The notes beneath the pieces were generated by a model. The model saw only the letters and a program-made list of their open reading frames with translations, had not been told where the DNA came from and searched no databases. Positions 42,907 through 51,520 of a stretch of 64,000 bases of DNA are shown in pieces. Source of the stretch: Bacteroidota bacterium. GTDB taxonomy: Bacteria; Bacteroidota; Bacteroidia; Cytophagales; Cyclobacteriaceae. Position numbers and translations under genes: made by a program. The DNA is taken from assembly GCA_018267195.1 (NCBI GenBank), contig JAFDYY010000001.1:124001-188000 (forward strand), in the 5' to 3' direction. Position 1 is the first letter of the stretch; each line of letters begins with the position of its first letter.

Positions 42907-44037
42907 TCATTTTAACAATACAATTTGATTAACCAGTTTCTTTTCAATCTCCCAGTCATAAACCTCCTTTAAATGATTAAAACCTTCTATGCCCATGGTG
43001 TACCATTGGTCCTTCATGCTCCAGGCCGTCTCTAATGAAGCATCGAGACTTTTAATACTAAAGGAGGTTGCAAGAAAACCAGTTTTACCATCAATAATCA
43101 ATTTTTCATGTCCGCCTACATCCGTAACAACCGCCACCCTTCCACAAGCAACGGCTTCAATCAGTGACAAGGCACATCCTTCTCCAGCAGAAGGCAGAAT
43201 AAGCATGTGGTGATTTGCCCAGAGGTTTTGGATGTCATCCACATGGCCCCCAAAATGTACCCTTTCTCCTAGTTTTAAATTTAAAGTTAACTCCTTCAGG
43301 TATTTCAAATCAGGTCCTGCTCCAAAAAAATTAAGTTGCCATTTACGATTTCTCCATTTTTCCTGTGATAAAACTTTCAAAAGCAGGTTCTGACATTTCA
43401 CATTAACATCCAAACGTGCCACACAAGCAAAAAATATTATTTCACTGTCGGGATAGGGTAATGGAATATTATTTTTTATCCGTATTGGGTTATTCACTAC
43501 CACGGCATTAGACAAGGAAAACCCTATAAAAGTTTCACAAATTATTCTGTTCCTATCCGACACAAAAAATATTTTCCTCGCCAATGGAAATATTAGACGT
43601 GCTCTTTTGTATAAAAAAGAATCTAGCTTCCCAAACTCATTGTGATATTGGCATATCAGATAGTACGAAGTATTAAATTTAACGATACGGTCAAATAAAT
43701 CAAGGTCAAAGCAAGCTTCGTACGCCCCCCCCTGACTAATTACAACCAAATCAATCTCCGAAAAATTGATATTTTTATAATAGCCAAATAACCTAGGTAT
43801 TTTTTTTCGTACTAAAAACTCCAATTTTGATATTAAATTGATTTTACCAAAACTCTTTCTAAGGTGAAAAATTGCTCCCTTCTTTTTCAACTGAATCATT
43901 TCAGGTTCACCCCTCATCTGTTCACTTACCACTACCTCAATCGCATGACCTTCATCAAGTGCCACCTTGGCCATGAGTGACCAAAGAAATTCAGAACCTC
44001 CCCACTTGGTCACCGTTGAAATAAACAACATCCTCAT
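42907..44037 (-). CDS. Glycosyltransferase family 4
   Basis: GT-B glycosyltransferase (376 aa). The N-terminus MLFISTVTKWGGSEFLW has the GGSE/GGAE loop common to GT4 proteins. The C-terminal domain shows FACVARLDVNVKCQNLLLKVL, VHFGGHVDDI and MLILPSAGEGCALSLIEAVACGR, the EG-x-x-L-x-x-x-E donor motif, then VTDVGGHEKLI. A run of eight G on the coding strand lies in the SQGGAYEA codons near residue 100. It overlaps the next glycosyltransferase gene by four bases. The donor sugar is unknown. Confidence 0.92.
   Translation of the reverse strand: MRMLFISTVTKWGGSEFLWSLMAKVALDEGHAIEVVVSEQMRGEPEMIQLKKKGAIFHLRKSFGKINLISKLEFLVRKKIPRLFGYYKNINFSEIDLVVISQGGAYEACFDLDLFDRIVKFNTSYYLICQYHNEFGKLDSFLYKRARLIFPLARKIFFVSDRNRIICETFIGFSLSNAVVVNNPIRIKNNIPLPYPDSEIIFFACVARLDVNVKCQNLLLKVLSQEKWRNRKWQLNFFGAGPDLKYLKELTLNLKLGERVHFGGHVDDIQNLWANHHMLILPSAGEGCALSLIEAVACGRVAVVTDVGGHEKLIIDGKTGFLATSFSIKSLDASLETAWSMKDQWYTMGIEGFNHLKEVYDWEIEKKLVNQIVLLK
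43725..43732. repeat. Eight-base G tract in a GT4 gene
   Basis: C8 on the plus strand, G8 on the coding strand, spanning CAG GGG GGG GCG in a gene of otherwise moderate to low GC. Slippage by one base would break the reading frame about a quarter of the way into the protein. Confidence 0.8.
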
Positions 44038-44900
44038 TTTACTAATAATTTTTTTAGACCCCTAAACACTATTATAAGATTAAGCCTGCTCAATGGTCGG
44101 TACCAGAAAAGTTGCAGGTAAGACCAAATCAAAGTTAAATTAAACTGGCGAAAAGCGATTAGGTAATCAATTTGTTTAATATTAGAAAAATGTTGCAGGG
44201 TTCGATGCTCCACTGTACTGATTTGAATTACGGTTTTTGGTAGTGTGGTTCTCCATTTTTTAACAAAAAGTTTTGAATCTTTATACCACGACAAGGAATA
44301 TTTACCGGCCGAAAAGTGCTCAATCAGAATTTCATGAGTCACAAAAAGCTTGTAACGCTCACTAATAGCCATCGAAATATCAAGGTCATACAGGTCAAAT
44401 TTGGTAAACATTTTTTCATCAAAAGGAAATTGTCTCCACACTTCCTTACGCATGCAAAGAAACATACCATCAAGAACCGCAACCTCACTTAATAGAGTCA
44501 ATGAGTTTTCTTTTAATACGATCGTTTTACGTTCTCTGCCCCACGCTGCAACTGCATTGACTCGATGGTATTTTTGAGGAACATCCACCCAGCTAGTCGG
44601 AAGATTAGTTTTAATAACGGCACCCGCCACGCCTAATAATCCAATAAATTTATCTTGAAGATTCTTAATAATGATATTACCCCAATTTGAGGTAAGGAAA
44701 AACACATCCTCATGAACAAAAATTAAAAAATCATATTTTGATTTTCTTGCACCTTCATTATAAGCTGCACAAATTCCTAGTCGACAATCTGAATTATTTA
44801 TTGTGATTACCTCATGGGCAACCCCGATCGTTTCATTAATATTGTCTTCAATTTTATCAAGTAGTGATTTTTCCCGGCTGCAGATAATAATAGAAATCAT
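44034..44900 (-). CDS. Glycosyltransferase, GT2-like
   Basis: A 288-residue GT-A-like glycosyltransferase. It starts MISIIICSREKSLLDKI, with EVITINNSDCRLGICAAYNEG as the nucleotide-binding part. YDFLIFVHEDVFFLT supplies the metal-binding acidic motif in the HED form seen in a GT2 subgroup. LDGMFLCMRKEVW and DLYDLDISMAISER belong to the acceptor domain. Its start codon lies only ten bases from that of the divergent DUF1919 gene, so its promoter, if it has its own, must be inside that gene. It overlaps the downstream GT4 gene by four bases. Confidence 0.85.
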   Translation of the reverse strand: MISIIICSREKSLLDKIEDNINETIGVAHEVITINNSDCRLGICAAYNEGARKSKYDFLIFVHEDVFFLTSNWGNIIIKNLQDKFIGLLGVAGAVIKTNLPTSWVDVPQKYHRVNAVAAWGRERKTIVLKENSLTLLSEVAVLDGMFLCMRKEVWRQFPFDEKMFTKFDLYDLDISMAISERYKLFVTHEILIEHFSAGKYSLSWYKDSKLFVKKWRTTLPKTVIQISTVEHRTLQHFSNIKQIDYLIAFRQFNLTLIWSYLQLFWYRPLSRLNLIIVFRGLKKLLVK

Positions 44901-44910
44901 ATTAATTAAA

Positions 44911-45603
44911 ATGTCTCGAACTCTAAAAAAAATATCATATCACATAGATACAATCAAGAAAAAGCTTGTTAGAAATATCTATTCATTAGTTTATTCTTCA
45001 AGGCTCAAAAATAAGGACTTTGCAATCATATCAAATAACTGCTGGGGGGGGGGCATTTATCAAATCACTAAGTCTCCTTACAATACTCCTTTTATAGGAT
45101 TATTTATAAATGCTCCTTGTTATATTAAATTCTTAAGAAACCCCGATTACTATTTAAATCAAAATATTGAATTTGTTAAAAAATCAAAATATTTACACCT
45201 TAACACACTACAAAAATATCCTATAGGATGCCTCTCCGACATTGAAATACATTTTTTGCATTATAAATCCGAAGATGAAGCTACTAAGAAATGGACTAGA
45301 AGATGTCAAAGACTTCCTTCCAAAGATTCTTGGTACATCAAATTTGATGATCGTGATAATTTCGAGGAGACTCATATCCACGAGTTTCACCAGCTTAGCT
45401 ATAAGAATAAAATTTCTTTTACAAAAAAGAAATATGAATATGAACTTAATCTCAAGCTAAAAAATAAAGATGATTTAATTTTGTTTCATACCACATATGA
45501 TCTTATGGATATCATCCATTGGATCAACACAACGGAAGTCAAAAAACCTAATGGTTTTCTTCTTGTTATTCAAACTTTGCTCAAATATTACCCTAAATAT
45601 TAA
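44911..45603 (+). CDS. DUF1919 polysaccharide-modification protein (inverted gene, contains G10 tract)
   Basis: A 230-residue protein of the DUF1919 family, found in capsule and exopolysaccharide loci and thought to modify or transfer to sugars; its activity is not established. The signature FAIISNNCWGGGIY lies near residues 35-48, followed by NTPFIGLFINAP, YPIGCLSDIEIHFLHY and a C-terminal FHTTYD region. It is the only plus-strand gene in the 50-kb cluster. The start at the inner ATG leaves ten bases to the divergent GT2-like gene; its 3' end overlaps the methyltransferase by 11 bases. Ten consecutive G encode the WGGG of the signature. It is AT-rich otherwise, and in frame as sequenced. Confidence 0.85.
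   Translation: MSRTLKKISYHIDTIKKKLVRNIYSLVYSSRLKNKDFAIISNNCWGGGIYQITKSPYNTPFIGLFINAPCYIKFLRNPDYYLNQNIEFVKKSKYLHLNTLQKYPIGCLSDIEIHFLHYKSEDEATKKWTRRCQRLPSKDSWYIKFDDRDNFEETHIHEFHQLSYKNKISFTKKKYEYELNLKLKNKDDLILFHTTYDLMDIIHWINTTEVKKPNGFLLVIQTLLKYYPKY
45044..45053 (+). repeat. Ten-base poly-G tract inside the DUF1919 coding region
   Basis: The run spans TGG GGG GGG GGC within an AT-rich gene. In the read frame it encodes WGGG and the full protein. With 11 G the frame reaches TAA six codons later; with nine G it reaches TAG about 15 codons later. This is the classic arrangement of a slipped-strand on/off switch. Confidence 0.92.
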
Positions 45604-46426
45604 AACCAAAAGAGGCGATATATTTCTTAATTTGCCTAAAAGGTTTCAATATTATTTCGCCCACTATGAAACTCCTGTACCTTTTAACCTCTTCTACTTT
45701 ATCTTTAAGCATTTGCTCTAAAACTTTTTCCCCATCAAAAATACTACTACCAATAATGGGCAATGGACCATCAGAAGCAATAGCGATTAAATAAAGAGCA
45801 CCCATTTCATCAGAAGACTGCAAACGGTCATAATCACCGCTATATATTTGTATTCCTTCACTGGTACCCTCTGTATAAATAAATGATCCAAAAAAAGATT
45901 TTTGCCTGACTATTTTAATCTTCCGAAAGTGATTTTTTAGTAAGGCTTCAAATTCATTTGCATACAGTTCCTTAATATGGAAAGGGTTTCGCTCCCCTCT
46001 CTTATCAGTATAATACAATTTATCAGGTGAAGAAATAATTAAAAGTCCCTCTTCTTTTAAAACTCGCTTTAGTTCTAGCATCATTTCCTGGTGTTGATCA
46101 TGATGTTCAATTGTTTCAAAACTAACTGCGATATCAAAATAGTTATCAGGATAAGGTATCGCAGTAGCCGATCCTACTTTATAACTTAGATTCTTCTTAC
46201 TATATTTTTTTTGAGCCTCCTCAATAGATTTCGAATCAATATCGACTCCAACCACTTCAGCAGCTGTTGAGGATAAAAGGTTAGATCCATAACCTTCACC
46301 CGATGCAATATCAATCACCTTCTTACCATATACCAACGACAATGTGAGAGCATACCTATGCAAGTGCTCAGCAGTATTAAAATTATGTATGTGTGTTTCT
46401 AAACGTTCTCCTGTCCATTTAGCCAT
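45593..46426 (-). CDS. Class I SAM-dependent methyltransferase
   Basis: A 277-residue methyltransferase of the Methyltransf_11 type. KVIDIASGEGYGSNLL is the SAM-binding motif, VVGVDIDSKSIEEA the acidic loop, and PYPDNYFDIAVSFETIEHHDQHQEMM the typical motif II/III region. The N-terminal GERLETHIHNFNTAEHLHRY segment is shared with methyltransferases that sit next to ABC-transporter exporters of O-polysaccharide. The gene follows the Wzt-like gene by four bases, so chain-end methylation as an export or length signal is possible, as in some ABC-exported O antigens; that role is inferred. It converges with the DUF1919 gene with an 11-base overlap. Confidence 0.88.
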   Translation of the reverse strand: MAKWTGERLETHIHNFNTAEHLHRYALTLSLVYGKKVIDIASGEGYGSNLLSSTAAEVVGVDIDSKSIEEAQKKYSKKNLSYKVGSATAIPYPDNYFDIAVSFETIEHHDQHQEMMLELKRVLKEEGLLIISSPDKLYYTDKRGERNPFHIKELYANEFEALLKNHFRKIKIVRQKSFFGSFIYTEGTSEGIQIYSGDYDRLQSSDEMGALYLIAIASDGPLPIIGSSIFDGEKVLEQMLKDKVEEVKRYRSFIVGEIILKPFRQIKKYIASFGFNI

Positions 46427-46430
46427 GTTT

Positions 46431-47705
46431 CTACTTATTTATTTTTTGAACTTCCCAATTCAAAAGAGGCCTTACAATTCCAGGAAATTTTCCAATTGAG
46501 TCTCCGCGTGCTGTCATCCCTTGATGTACCTCAAATACATCTATAATTACAGTCTCTCGCACATACAAATGTACCACATGTTTATTGTGATTGAATATGG
46601 CGCTATTGACTACATATGTGCCATCTGCCAAAAGATTAGCTGGAATTATAGTAGTGGCCTGATGGAGACCTTTTTCATGAGGTTTATGATAAAGTTCAGA
46701 TTTTACACTATGAGTATCAAAAACGTTAATACCTTCCGCATTATAAATACTATGTCCCATCCATAATATATGTCCATCTTCGAGAACCTCGTACTCCATA
46801 TCAATTCGGATATTTTCATTAATCTTATAAGAATCTTTTATAATTCCATTAATGTCGCGAACCCGAATAGCATTTATTTTCACAACACTATCACCGGGGC
46901 GCTCATTGGCCCATATTCGCTCGGAGTTCTTTTTTAATCCTTTTTCAAAGTAAAAGTCAATAATCTTATCAACAGTATTCTCATGAACAATTTTTCCATT
47001 TTGTAAAAAAAATCCTTTATTACATAAAGTTGAAATGGCTGCCATATTATGGCTCACAAACAACACCGTTCTTCCCTCATTCTTGCTCACGTCTTCCATT
47101 TTGCCGAGGCATTTTTTTTGAAATTGGGCATCGCCTACGGCCAGCACTTCATCCACAATCAGTATCTCCGGTTCGAGGTGTGCAGCCACCGCAAAAGCCA
47201 GCCGCACATACATGCCGCTGCTGTAGCGCTTCACGGGCGTATCCAGAAATTTTTCTACTTCGGCAAAGGCCACGATCTCGTCAAACTTGCTTCTGATTTC
47301 GGCCCGGCTCATGCCGAGGATGGCTCCGTTCAAAAAAACATTTTCACGGCCGGTTAGCTCCGGGTGAAACCCCGTGCCTACTTCGAGCAGCGAAGCTACA
47401 CGCCCGTCTATGGTAATGCGGCCGTGGGTGGGCTCGGTAATGCGGCTCAGAATTTTCAGCAACGTACTCTTGCCCGCCCCGTTGCGTCCGATGATGCCAA
47501 CGCGGTCGCCTTGCTTAACTTCAAAAGTAAGGTCTTTCAGTGCCCAAAATTCTTCTTCGGTTTGCTGTACTTGGTTTTTTCGGGTCAGTAATTTTTTGGC
47601 ACTGCGAGTCAGGCTATCGCGGAGCGACCGGTACGGCTCGCGTATTTCGTGCGAAATGATAAACCGTTTCGACAGATTTTCAACTTTTATAACCGATTCA
47701 GACAT
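46431..47705 (-). CDS. wzt: Polysaccharide ABC exporter ATP-binding protein (Wzt-like)
   Basis: ATPase subunit (424 aa) of an O-antigen or capsule ABC exporter. The nucleotide-binding domain covers about residues 1-255: Walker A GRNGAGKST, KRYSSGMYVRLAFA as signature and ILIVDEVLAVGD as Walker B, with VSHN as H-loop. The C-terminal 160 residues form a Wzt-type carbohydrate-binding beta-sandwich (MGHSIYNAEGINVF and so on) that in E. coli recognises the modified chain end. The start is placed at MSESVIKVENLSKRF because the longer frame overlaps the permease gene without ABC homology. It follows the Wzm-like permease by four bases. Confidence 0.94.
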   Translation of the reverse strand: MSESVIKVENLSKRFIISHEIREPYRSLRDSLTRSAKKLLTRKNQVQQTEEEFWALKDLTFEVKQGDRVGIIGRNGAGKSTLLKILSRITEPTHGRITIDGRVASLLEVGTGFHPELTGRENVFLNGAILGMSRAEIRSKFDEIVAFAEVEKFLDTPVKRYSSGMYVRLAFAVAAHLEPEILIVDEVLAVGDAQFQKKCLGKMEDVSKNEGRTVLFVSHNMAAISTLCNKGFFLQNGKIVHENTVDKIIDFYFEKGLKKNSERIWANERPGDSVVKINAIRVRDINGIIKDSYKINENIRIDMEYEVLEDGHILWMGHSIYNAEGINVFDTHSVKSELYHKPHEKGLHQATTIIPANLLADGTYVVNSAIFNHNKHVVHLYVRETVIIDVFEVHQGMTARGDSIGKFPGIVRPLLNWEVQKINK

Positions 47706-47709
47706 CTGC

Positions 47710-48531
47710 TTAAATATTGTCGGCAAAGCCGCGTTCAGTTTTACGGAAATACCCAATGCCCACAATTAAAAAAAATAAAATGACAGTGGTAGAAATAGCA
47801 AAAGCACCCCAGTTCATCGGCTCGTTTAAAATGCACCAACGAAAACCATCTACAATGCTTACCATGGGGTTGAGCGCATACCACAACCGCCACTTTTCGG
47901 GCACCACACTGCTGCTAAAACCCACGGGCGTAATATACAGTCCCAGTTGCACCACAAACGGAATAACGTACCGCACATCGCGGTATTTTACATTCAGTGC
48001 GGTAATGTATAAGCTTACACCCAGTGCCGCGAGCAGCGCCAACACAATAAAAAAAGGCAAGAGTATGATCTTTACATCGGGCAAGGTTTGGTAAAAGGCC
48101 ATCATGGCCAACAACAATAAAAACGAAATGGCAAAATCTACCAACGCGGTAAAGATCGAGCTGGCCGGAATAATCAGGCGCGGAAAATAGACTTTAGAAA
48201 CCAGATTGGCATTAGTTACCAAACTGTTGCTGGCCTCCGATAAAGCGCTGGCAAAAAACTGCCAGGGCAACATGCCCGCGAAAACCATGATGGCATAAGG
48301 CGCGTTTCCGGGCGATGAAAGCTTGGCCACCCGGCTAAAAACCACGGTAAAAATAAGGGTGGTTAATATGGGTCTGATCAGCGCCCAGGCAGCGCCCAGC
48401 ACCGTTTGTTTATAGCGCACTTTTACATCGCGCCACGATAGTATGTAAAACAACTCGCGAAACCGCCATAGGTCGTGCCAGTAATTTTTTTCGCTGCGCC
48501 CTGCTTCAATAACAATCCGGTCGGGTTTCAT
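47710..48531 (-). CDS. wzm: Polysaccharide ABC exporter permease (Wzm-like)
   Basis: Inner-membrane permease (273 aa) of the ABC-2 family with six membrane segments. The N-terminal cytosolic WRDVKVRYKQTVLGAAWAL interface helix is the family signature, followed by GMLPWQFFASALSEASNSL and LVSKVYFPRLIIP, then NVKYRDVRYVIPF and the C-terminal ALNPMVSIVDGFRW. It pairs with the ATPase gene immediately downstream. The system exports lipid-linked polysaccharide across the cytoplasmic membrane. About 80 bases without a gene separate it from asnB. Confidence 0.95.
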   Translation of the reverse strand: MKPDRIVIEAGRSEKNYWHDLWRFRELFYILSWRDVKVRYKQTVLGAAWALIRPILTTLIFTVVFSRVAKLSSPGNAPYAIMVFAGMLPWQFFASALSEASNSLVTNANLVSKVYFPRLIIPASSIFTALVDFAISFLLLLAMMAFYQTLPDVKIILLPFFIVLALLAALGVSLYITALNVKYRDVRYVIPFVVQLGLYITPVGFSSSVVPEKWRLWYALNPMVSIVDGFRWCILNEPMNWGAFAISTTVILFFLIVGIGYFRKTERGFADNI

Positions 48532-48610
48532 GTGACTGCAAAGGTAATTTAAAGGTTTGATTGGTTGGGCATCTCAAGCTGTTTGCGCAAAAAATTCTTG
48601 TCCGAAAGGG

Positions 48611-50386
48611 TTACCGAAATTGGTTGAGCACCGCCAGGCTCCAGCTCTTGCTCCAATGACCACGGCCATGTAAAAAATCGGTAACAATTGTATCTGTGTT
48701 TTGGCCCGTCAGGGATTTTAGTTTGTCTGCATCTTCCTTTATCCAGACCGACAACGGAAAAGTAAACCCTTGCTTTTTGCGGGAGACGATCTCTTCCGGC
48801 AAAAGATCTGAAAAGGTATCGGTCAGCAGTTTTTTAGTGCCGAGTTTAGGGTACCGGATCGGTGTCGGAATGGAATGGAATTTACGTATCAGTTCGGTAT
48901 CCAGAAAAGGAACACGTACCTCCAGCCCATGCCACATCCCCATCACATCCGTTATTTTAAGCAGTTGGTTGGTCATGTATATTTTTGATTCCAATTGCGA
49001 TATATATTCGTTATCCGGAACGTTGGGGGGGATATAAACGGAAATATTTTGCAGCACGTTCCACACTTCCCGCTCCGAAACATTGAGCAGCGAAGCAATG
49101 ACATCGGGCGTGTGGATGCCGCGCAAGAAAAGATAATCGCCCACGGGGCCTTCGATATCCAAAAAAACCAATCGTTTATAGGAAGGGTTCAGTGCGCCCA
49201 TCCAATCGGAAAATGATTCTTTAAAAGGCAGCATAGACCGTAGGAATTTTACACTTTGTATTCTGCGAAAGGAAGCATAGCCGCCAAATACCTCATCGGC
49301 TCCTACCCCCGATAAAACTGCCTTGAGTCCATCGCGGTGGGCGCTGCGCGAAACAAAGTACATGTTCACCCCATCCACAGTGGGCTGATCCATCGCCCGC
49401 CAGATATCATCAAGCGAATCCCAAAACATACGTGAGGTAACCCGGTGTGCAATATGATCTGCATGATGGGTGCGTTCCAGTACTTTTTTTTGAAAGGGTC
49501 GTTCATCAAAAGAAGTATCGTCAAAATTGATGGATATACTTTTTACGACCTCCTGATATTGATCGGCCAGCAAAGTGAGTAAACTCGAATCAATCCCTCC
49601 ACTCAGAAAAACCCCCAGCGGAGCATCGGCTATTAAATTCTTTTTTACAGCGTCTATGACGGCTGCCCGAATCAGGAGCAACTCCTCTCCTTTATTTACC
49701 TGTAGCGGGTTAGCGTTTTCTGAATAGTAGGTATGGCGGACGGCTGTAAAATGATTCAGGTTTATCTCCATCCACGTACCCGGCTCCAGATCGTGTACTC
49801 CGTGCAAGGTGGTGGCCGGCTGCGGGAGCGACCCAAACGCTAAAAATAAAATGCGCCAGTCTTTATTTTCCGGCCAGGCCGGATCAACCGCTTTAAAGGC
49901 CCGTACTTCAGAAGAAAAAATAACCTGATTATTGCGCAAGGAATAGTACAAAGGTTTTACCCCGATCTGATCGCGCACCAGCAGAAGTTTATTCTCCTTC
50001 TTGTCATATAACCCAAAAGCAAAAATTCCTTCCAGACGCTGAAAGCATTGAACGCCCCACTGCCGGTAGGCCTGCAAGATAACCTCGGTATCGGTTTGGG
50101 TTTTAAATGATTTTCCCAACGACTCCAGTTCTTTTCGGAGTACTTGAAAATTATATATCTCGCCATTAAATGTAATGGCCAGGCTTTCATCTTCCGAAAG
50201 CATCGGTTGGTGACCGCCCGAGGTAAGATCAATAATGGAAAGCCTCCGGTGGCCGAGAGTTACCAGATTATCATTGTAAATCCCTTCATCATCGGGGCCG
50301 CCATGAGCCAACCGGTTCAGCATAGCTTGTACAGCCCCGGTTCTTGACGAAGACAAATGGCCTGCAATACCGGCTATCCTGCACAT
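48611..50386 (-). CDS. asnB: Asparagine synthase (glutamine-hydrolysing)
   Basis: Cytosolic enzyme of 591 aa. The glutaminase domain begins with the N-terminal nucleophile Cys2 (MCRIAGIAG) after Met removal, with LAHGGPDDEG and LGHRRLSIIDL. The synthetase domain has the PP-loop GVFLSGGIDSSLL and LSGVGADEVFGGY. AsnB paralogues of this type occur in O-antigen loci (WbpS-like), where they may amidate uronic acids rather than make asparagine; that is inferred from context. The tail RKKQGFTFPLSVW is conserved. It lies six bases after gmd. Seven consecutive G lie within the PP codons of VYIPPNV. Confidence 0.93.
   Translation of the reverse strand: MCRIAGIAGHLSSSRTGAVQAMLNRLAHGGPDDEGIYNDNLVTLGHRRLSIIDLTSGGHQPMLSEDESLAITFNGEIYNFQVLRKELESLGKSFKTQTDTEVILQAYRQWGVQCFQRLEGIFAFGLYDKKENKLLLVRDQIGVKPLYYSLRNNQVIFSSEVRAFKAVDPAWPENKDWRILFLAFGSLPQPATTLHGVHDLEPGTWMEINLNHFTAVRHTYYSENANPLQVNKGEELLLIRAAVIDAVKKNLIADAPLGVFLSGGIDSSLLTLLADQYQEVVKSISINFDDTSFDERPFQKKVLERTHHADHIAHRVTSRMFWDSLDDIWRAMDQPTVDGVNMYFVSRSAHRDGLKAVLSGVGADEVFGGYASFRRIQSVKFLRSMLPFKESFSDWMGALNPSYKRLVFLDIEGPVGDYLFLRGIHTPDVIASLLNVSEREVWNVLQNISVYIPPNVPDNEYISQLESKIYMTNQLLKITDVMGMWHGLEVRVPFLDTELIRKFHSIPTPIRYPKLGTKKLLTDTFSDLLPEEIVSRKKQGFTFPLSVWIKEDADKLKSLTGQNTDTIVTDFLHGRGHWSKSWSLAVLNQFR
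49025..49031. repeat. Seven-base G/C homopolymer in asnB
   Basis: G7 on the plus strand, C7 in the coding strand, within proline codons. Probably too short to be a slippage switch. Confidence 0.7.
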
Positions 50387-50392
50387 AAAAAA

Positions 50393-51520
50393 TTATTCGG
50401 TAGGGCGGAAAATTTTATGCCCTTGGCTTTGTAAAACAAGGTCCTGCTGAAAAAGTTTTAGGTCGGCATGCACCATTTCATGAACTAACATGGGGAGATT
50501 GTACTTGGGTTTCCAGTTCAGCTTCTCTCTGGCTTTGGTGGCATCGCCAATGAGCAGATCCACTTCAGTAGGCCGGAAATAAGATTGATCTATAGCGACC
50601 AGCACATCGCCCGGTTTGGGCATGGTTTGGGCAGCGGGTGCGCGGTCTTTATCGATGGAAACCAATACGCCTGTTTCATTACTCCCCTTTCCTTCAAAAC
50701 GAATGGTATAACCTACCTCAGCGAAGGCCATCTTAATAAAATCGCGAACGTAAGTAGTCTGCCCGGTAGCAATAACAAAATCTTCGGCTACCGGTTGCTG
50801 AAGAATGAGCCACATAGCTTCTACAAAATCTTTGGCATGACCCCAGTCACGGCGGGCATCTAAATTTCCGATGTATAATTTTTTTTCAATGCCCAGCGCG
50901 ATCTTGGCTACCGCCCGGGTAATTTTGCGGGTAACAAAGGTTTCGCCCCGCAGGGGCGATTCGTGATTAAATAATATTCCATTGCTGGCAAACATACCAT
51001 AGGCTTCGCGGTAATTTACGGTTATCCAATACGCATAGAGTTTGGCTACCGCATACGGAGAGCGTGGATAAAACGGAGTTTTTTCATTTTGAGGTACGGC
51101 CTGCACCAATCCATACAACTCGGAGGTGGAAGCCTGGTATATTTTTGTTTTTTTGCTGAGACCGAGCATCTTCACCGCCTCCAAAATACGCAACGTACCG
51201 ATGCCATCGGCATTGGCCGTGTATTCGGGTGTATCGAAACTTACCTTTACATGGCTCATAGCCGCGAGGTTGTAAATTTCATCGGGCTGGGTTTCCTGAA
51301 TGATGCGGATGAGGTTGGTGGAATCGGTGAGGTCGCCATAGTGAAGTTTCAACTTCAGGTCTTTTTCATGCAAGTCCTGATACAGGTGATCGATGCGATC
51401 GGTATTGAACAACGAAGACCTCCTTTTGATGCCATGCACAAAGTATCCTTTGGCCAAAAGCAATTCGGTAAGGTAGGCACCGTCTTGCCCGGTTACACCC
51501 GTTATTAAAGCAGTTTTCAT
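50393..51520 (-). CDS. gmd: GDP-mannose 4,6-dehydratase
   Basis: NADP-dependent short-chain dehydrogenase (375 aa) that converts GDP-D-mannose into GDP-4-keto-6-deoxy-D-mannose. [20 protein letters not shown] is the classic Gmd N-terminus; [15 protein letters not shown] and [13 protein letters not shown] follow. The catalytic tyrosine and lysine are in [10 protein letters not shown], and [18 protein letters not shown] is the Gmd substrate region. LNWKPKYN ends the protein in typical fashion. Its start overlaps the fcl stop by four bases, so the two enzymes are coupled, as is usual. Confidence 0.97.
   Translation of the reverse strand: MKTALITGVTGQDGAYLTELLLAKGYFVHGIKRRSSLFNTDRIDHLYQDLHEKDLKLKLHYGDLTDSTNLIRIIQETQPDEIYNLAAMSHVKVSFDTPEYTANADGIGTLRILEAVKMLGLSKKTKIYQASTSELYGLVQAVPQNEKTPFYPRSPYAVAKLYAYWITVNYREAYGMFASNGILFNHESPLRGETFVTRKITRAVAKIALGIEKKLYIGNLDARRDWGHAKDFVEAMWLILQQPVAEDFVIATGQTTYVRDFIKMAFAEVGYTIRFEGKGSNETGVLVSIDKDRAPAAQTMPKPGDVLVAIDQSYFRPTEVDLLIGDATKAREKLNWKPKYNLPMLVHEMVHADLKLFQQDLVLQSQGHKIFRPTE

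Noticed and set aside
47030-47769. Plus-strand frames opposite the Wzt-like gene
   Set aside because: They mirror a strongly conserved ABC ATPase and show compositional bias only.
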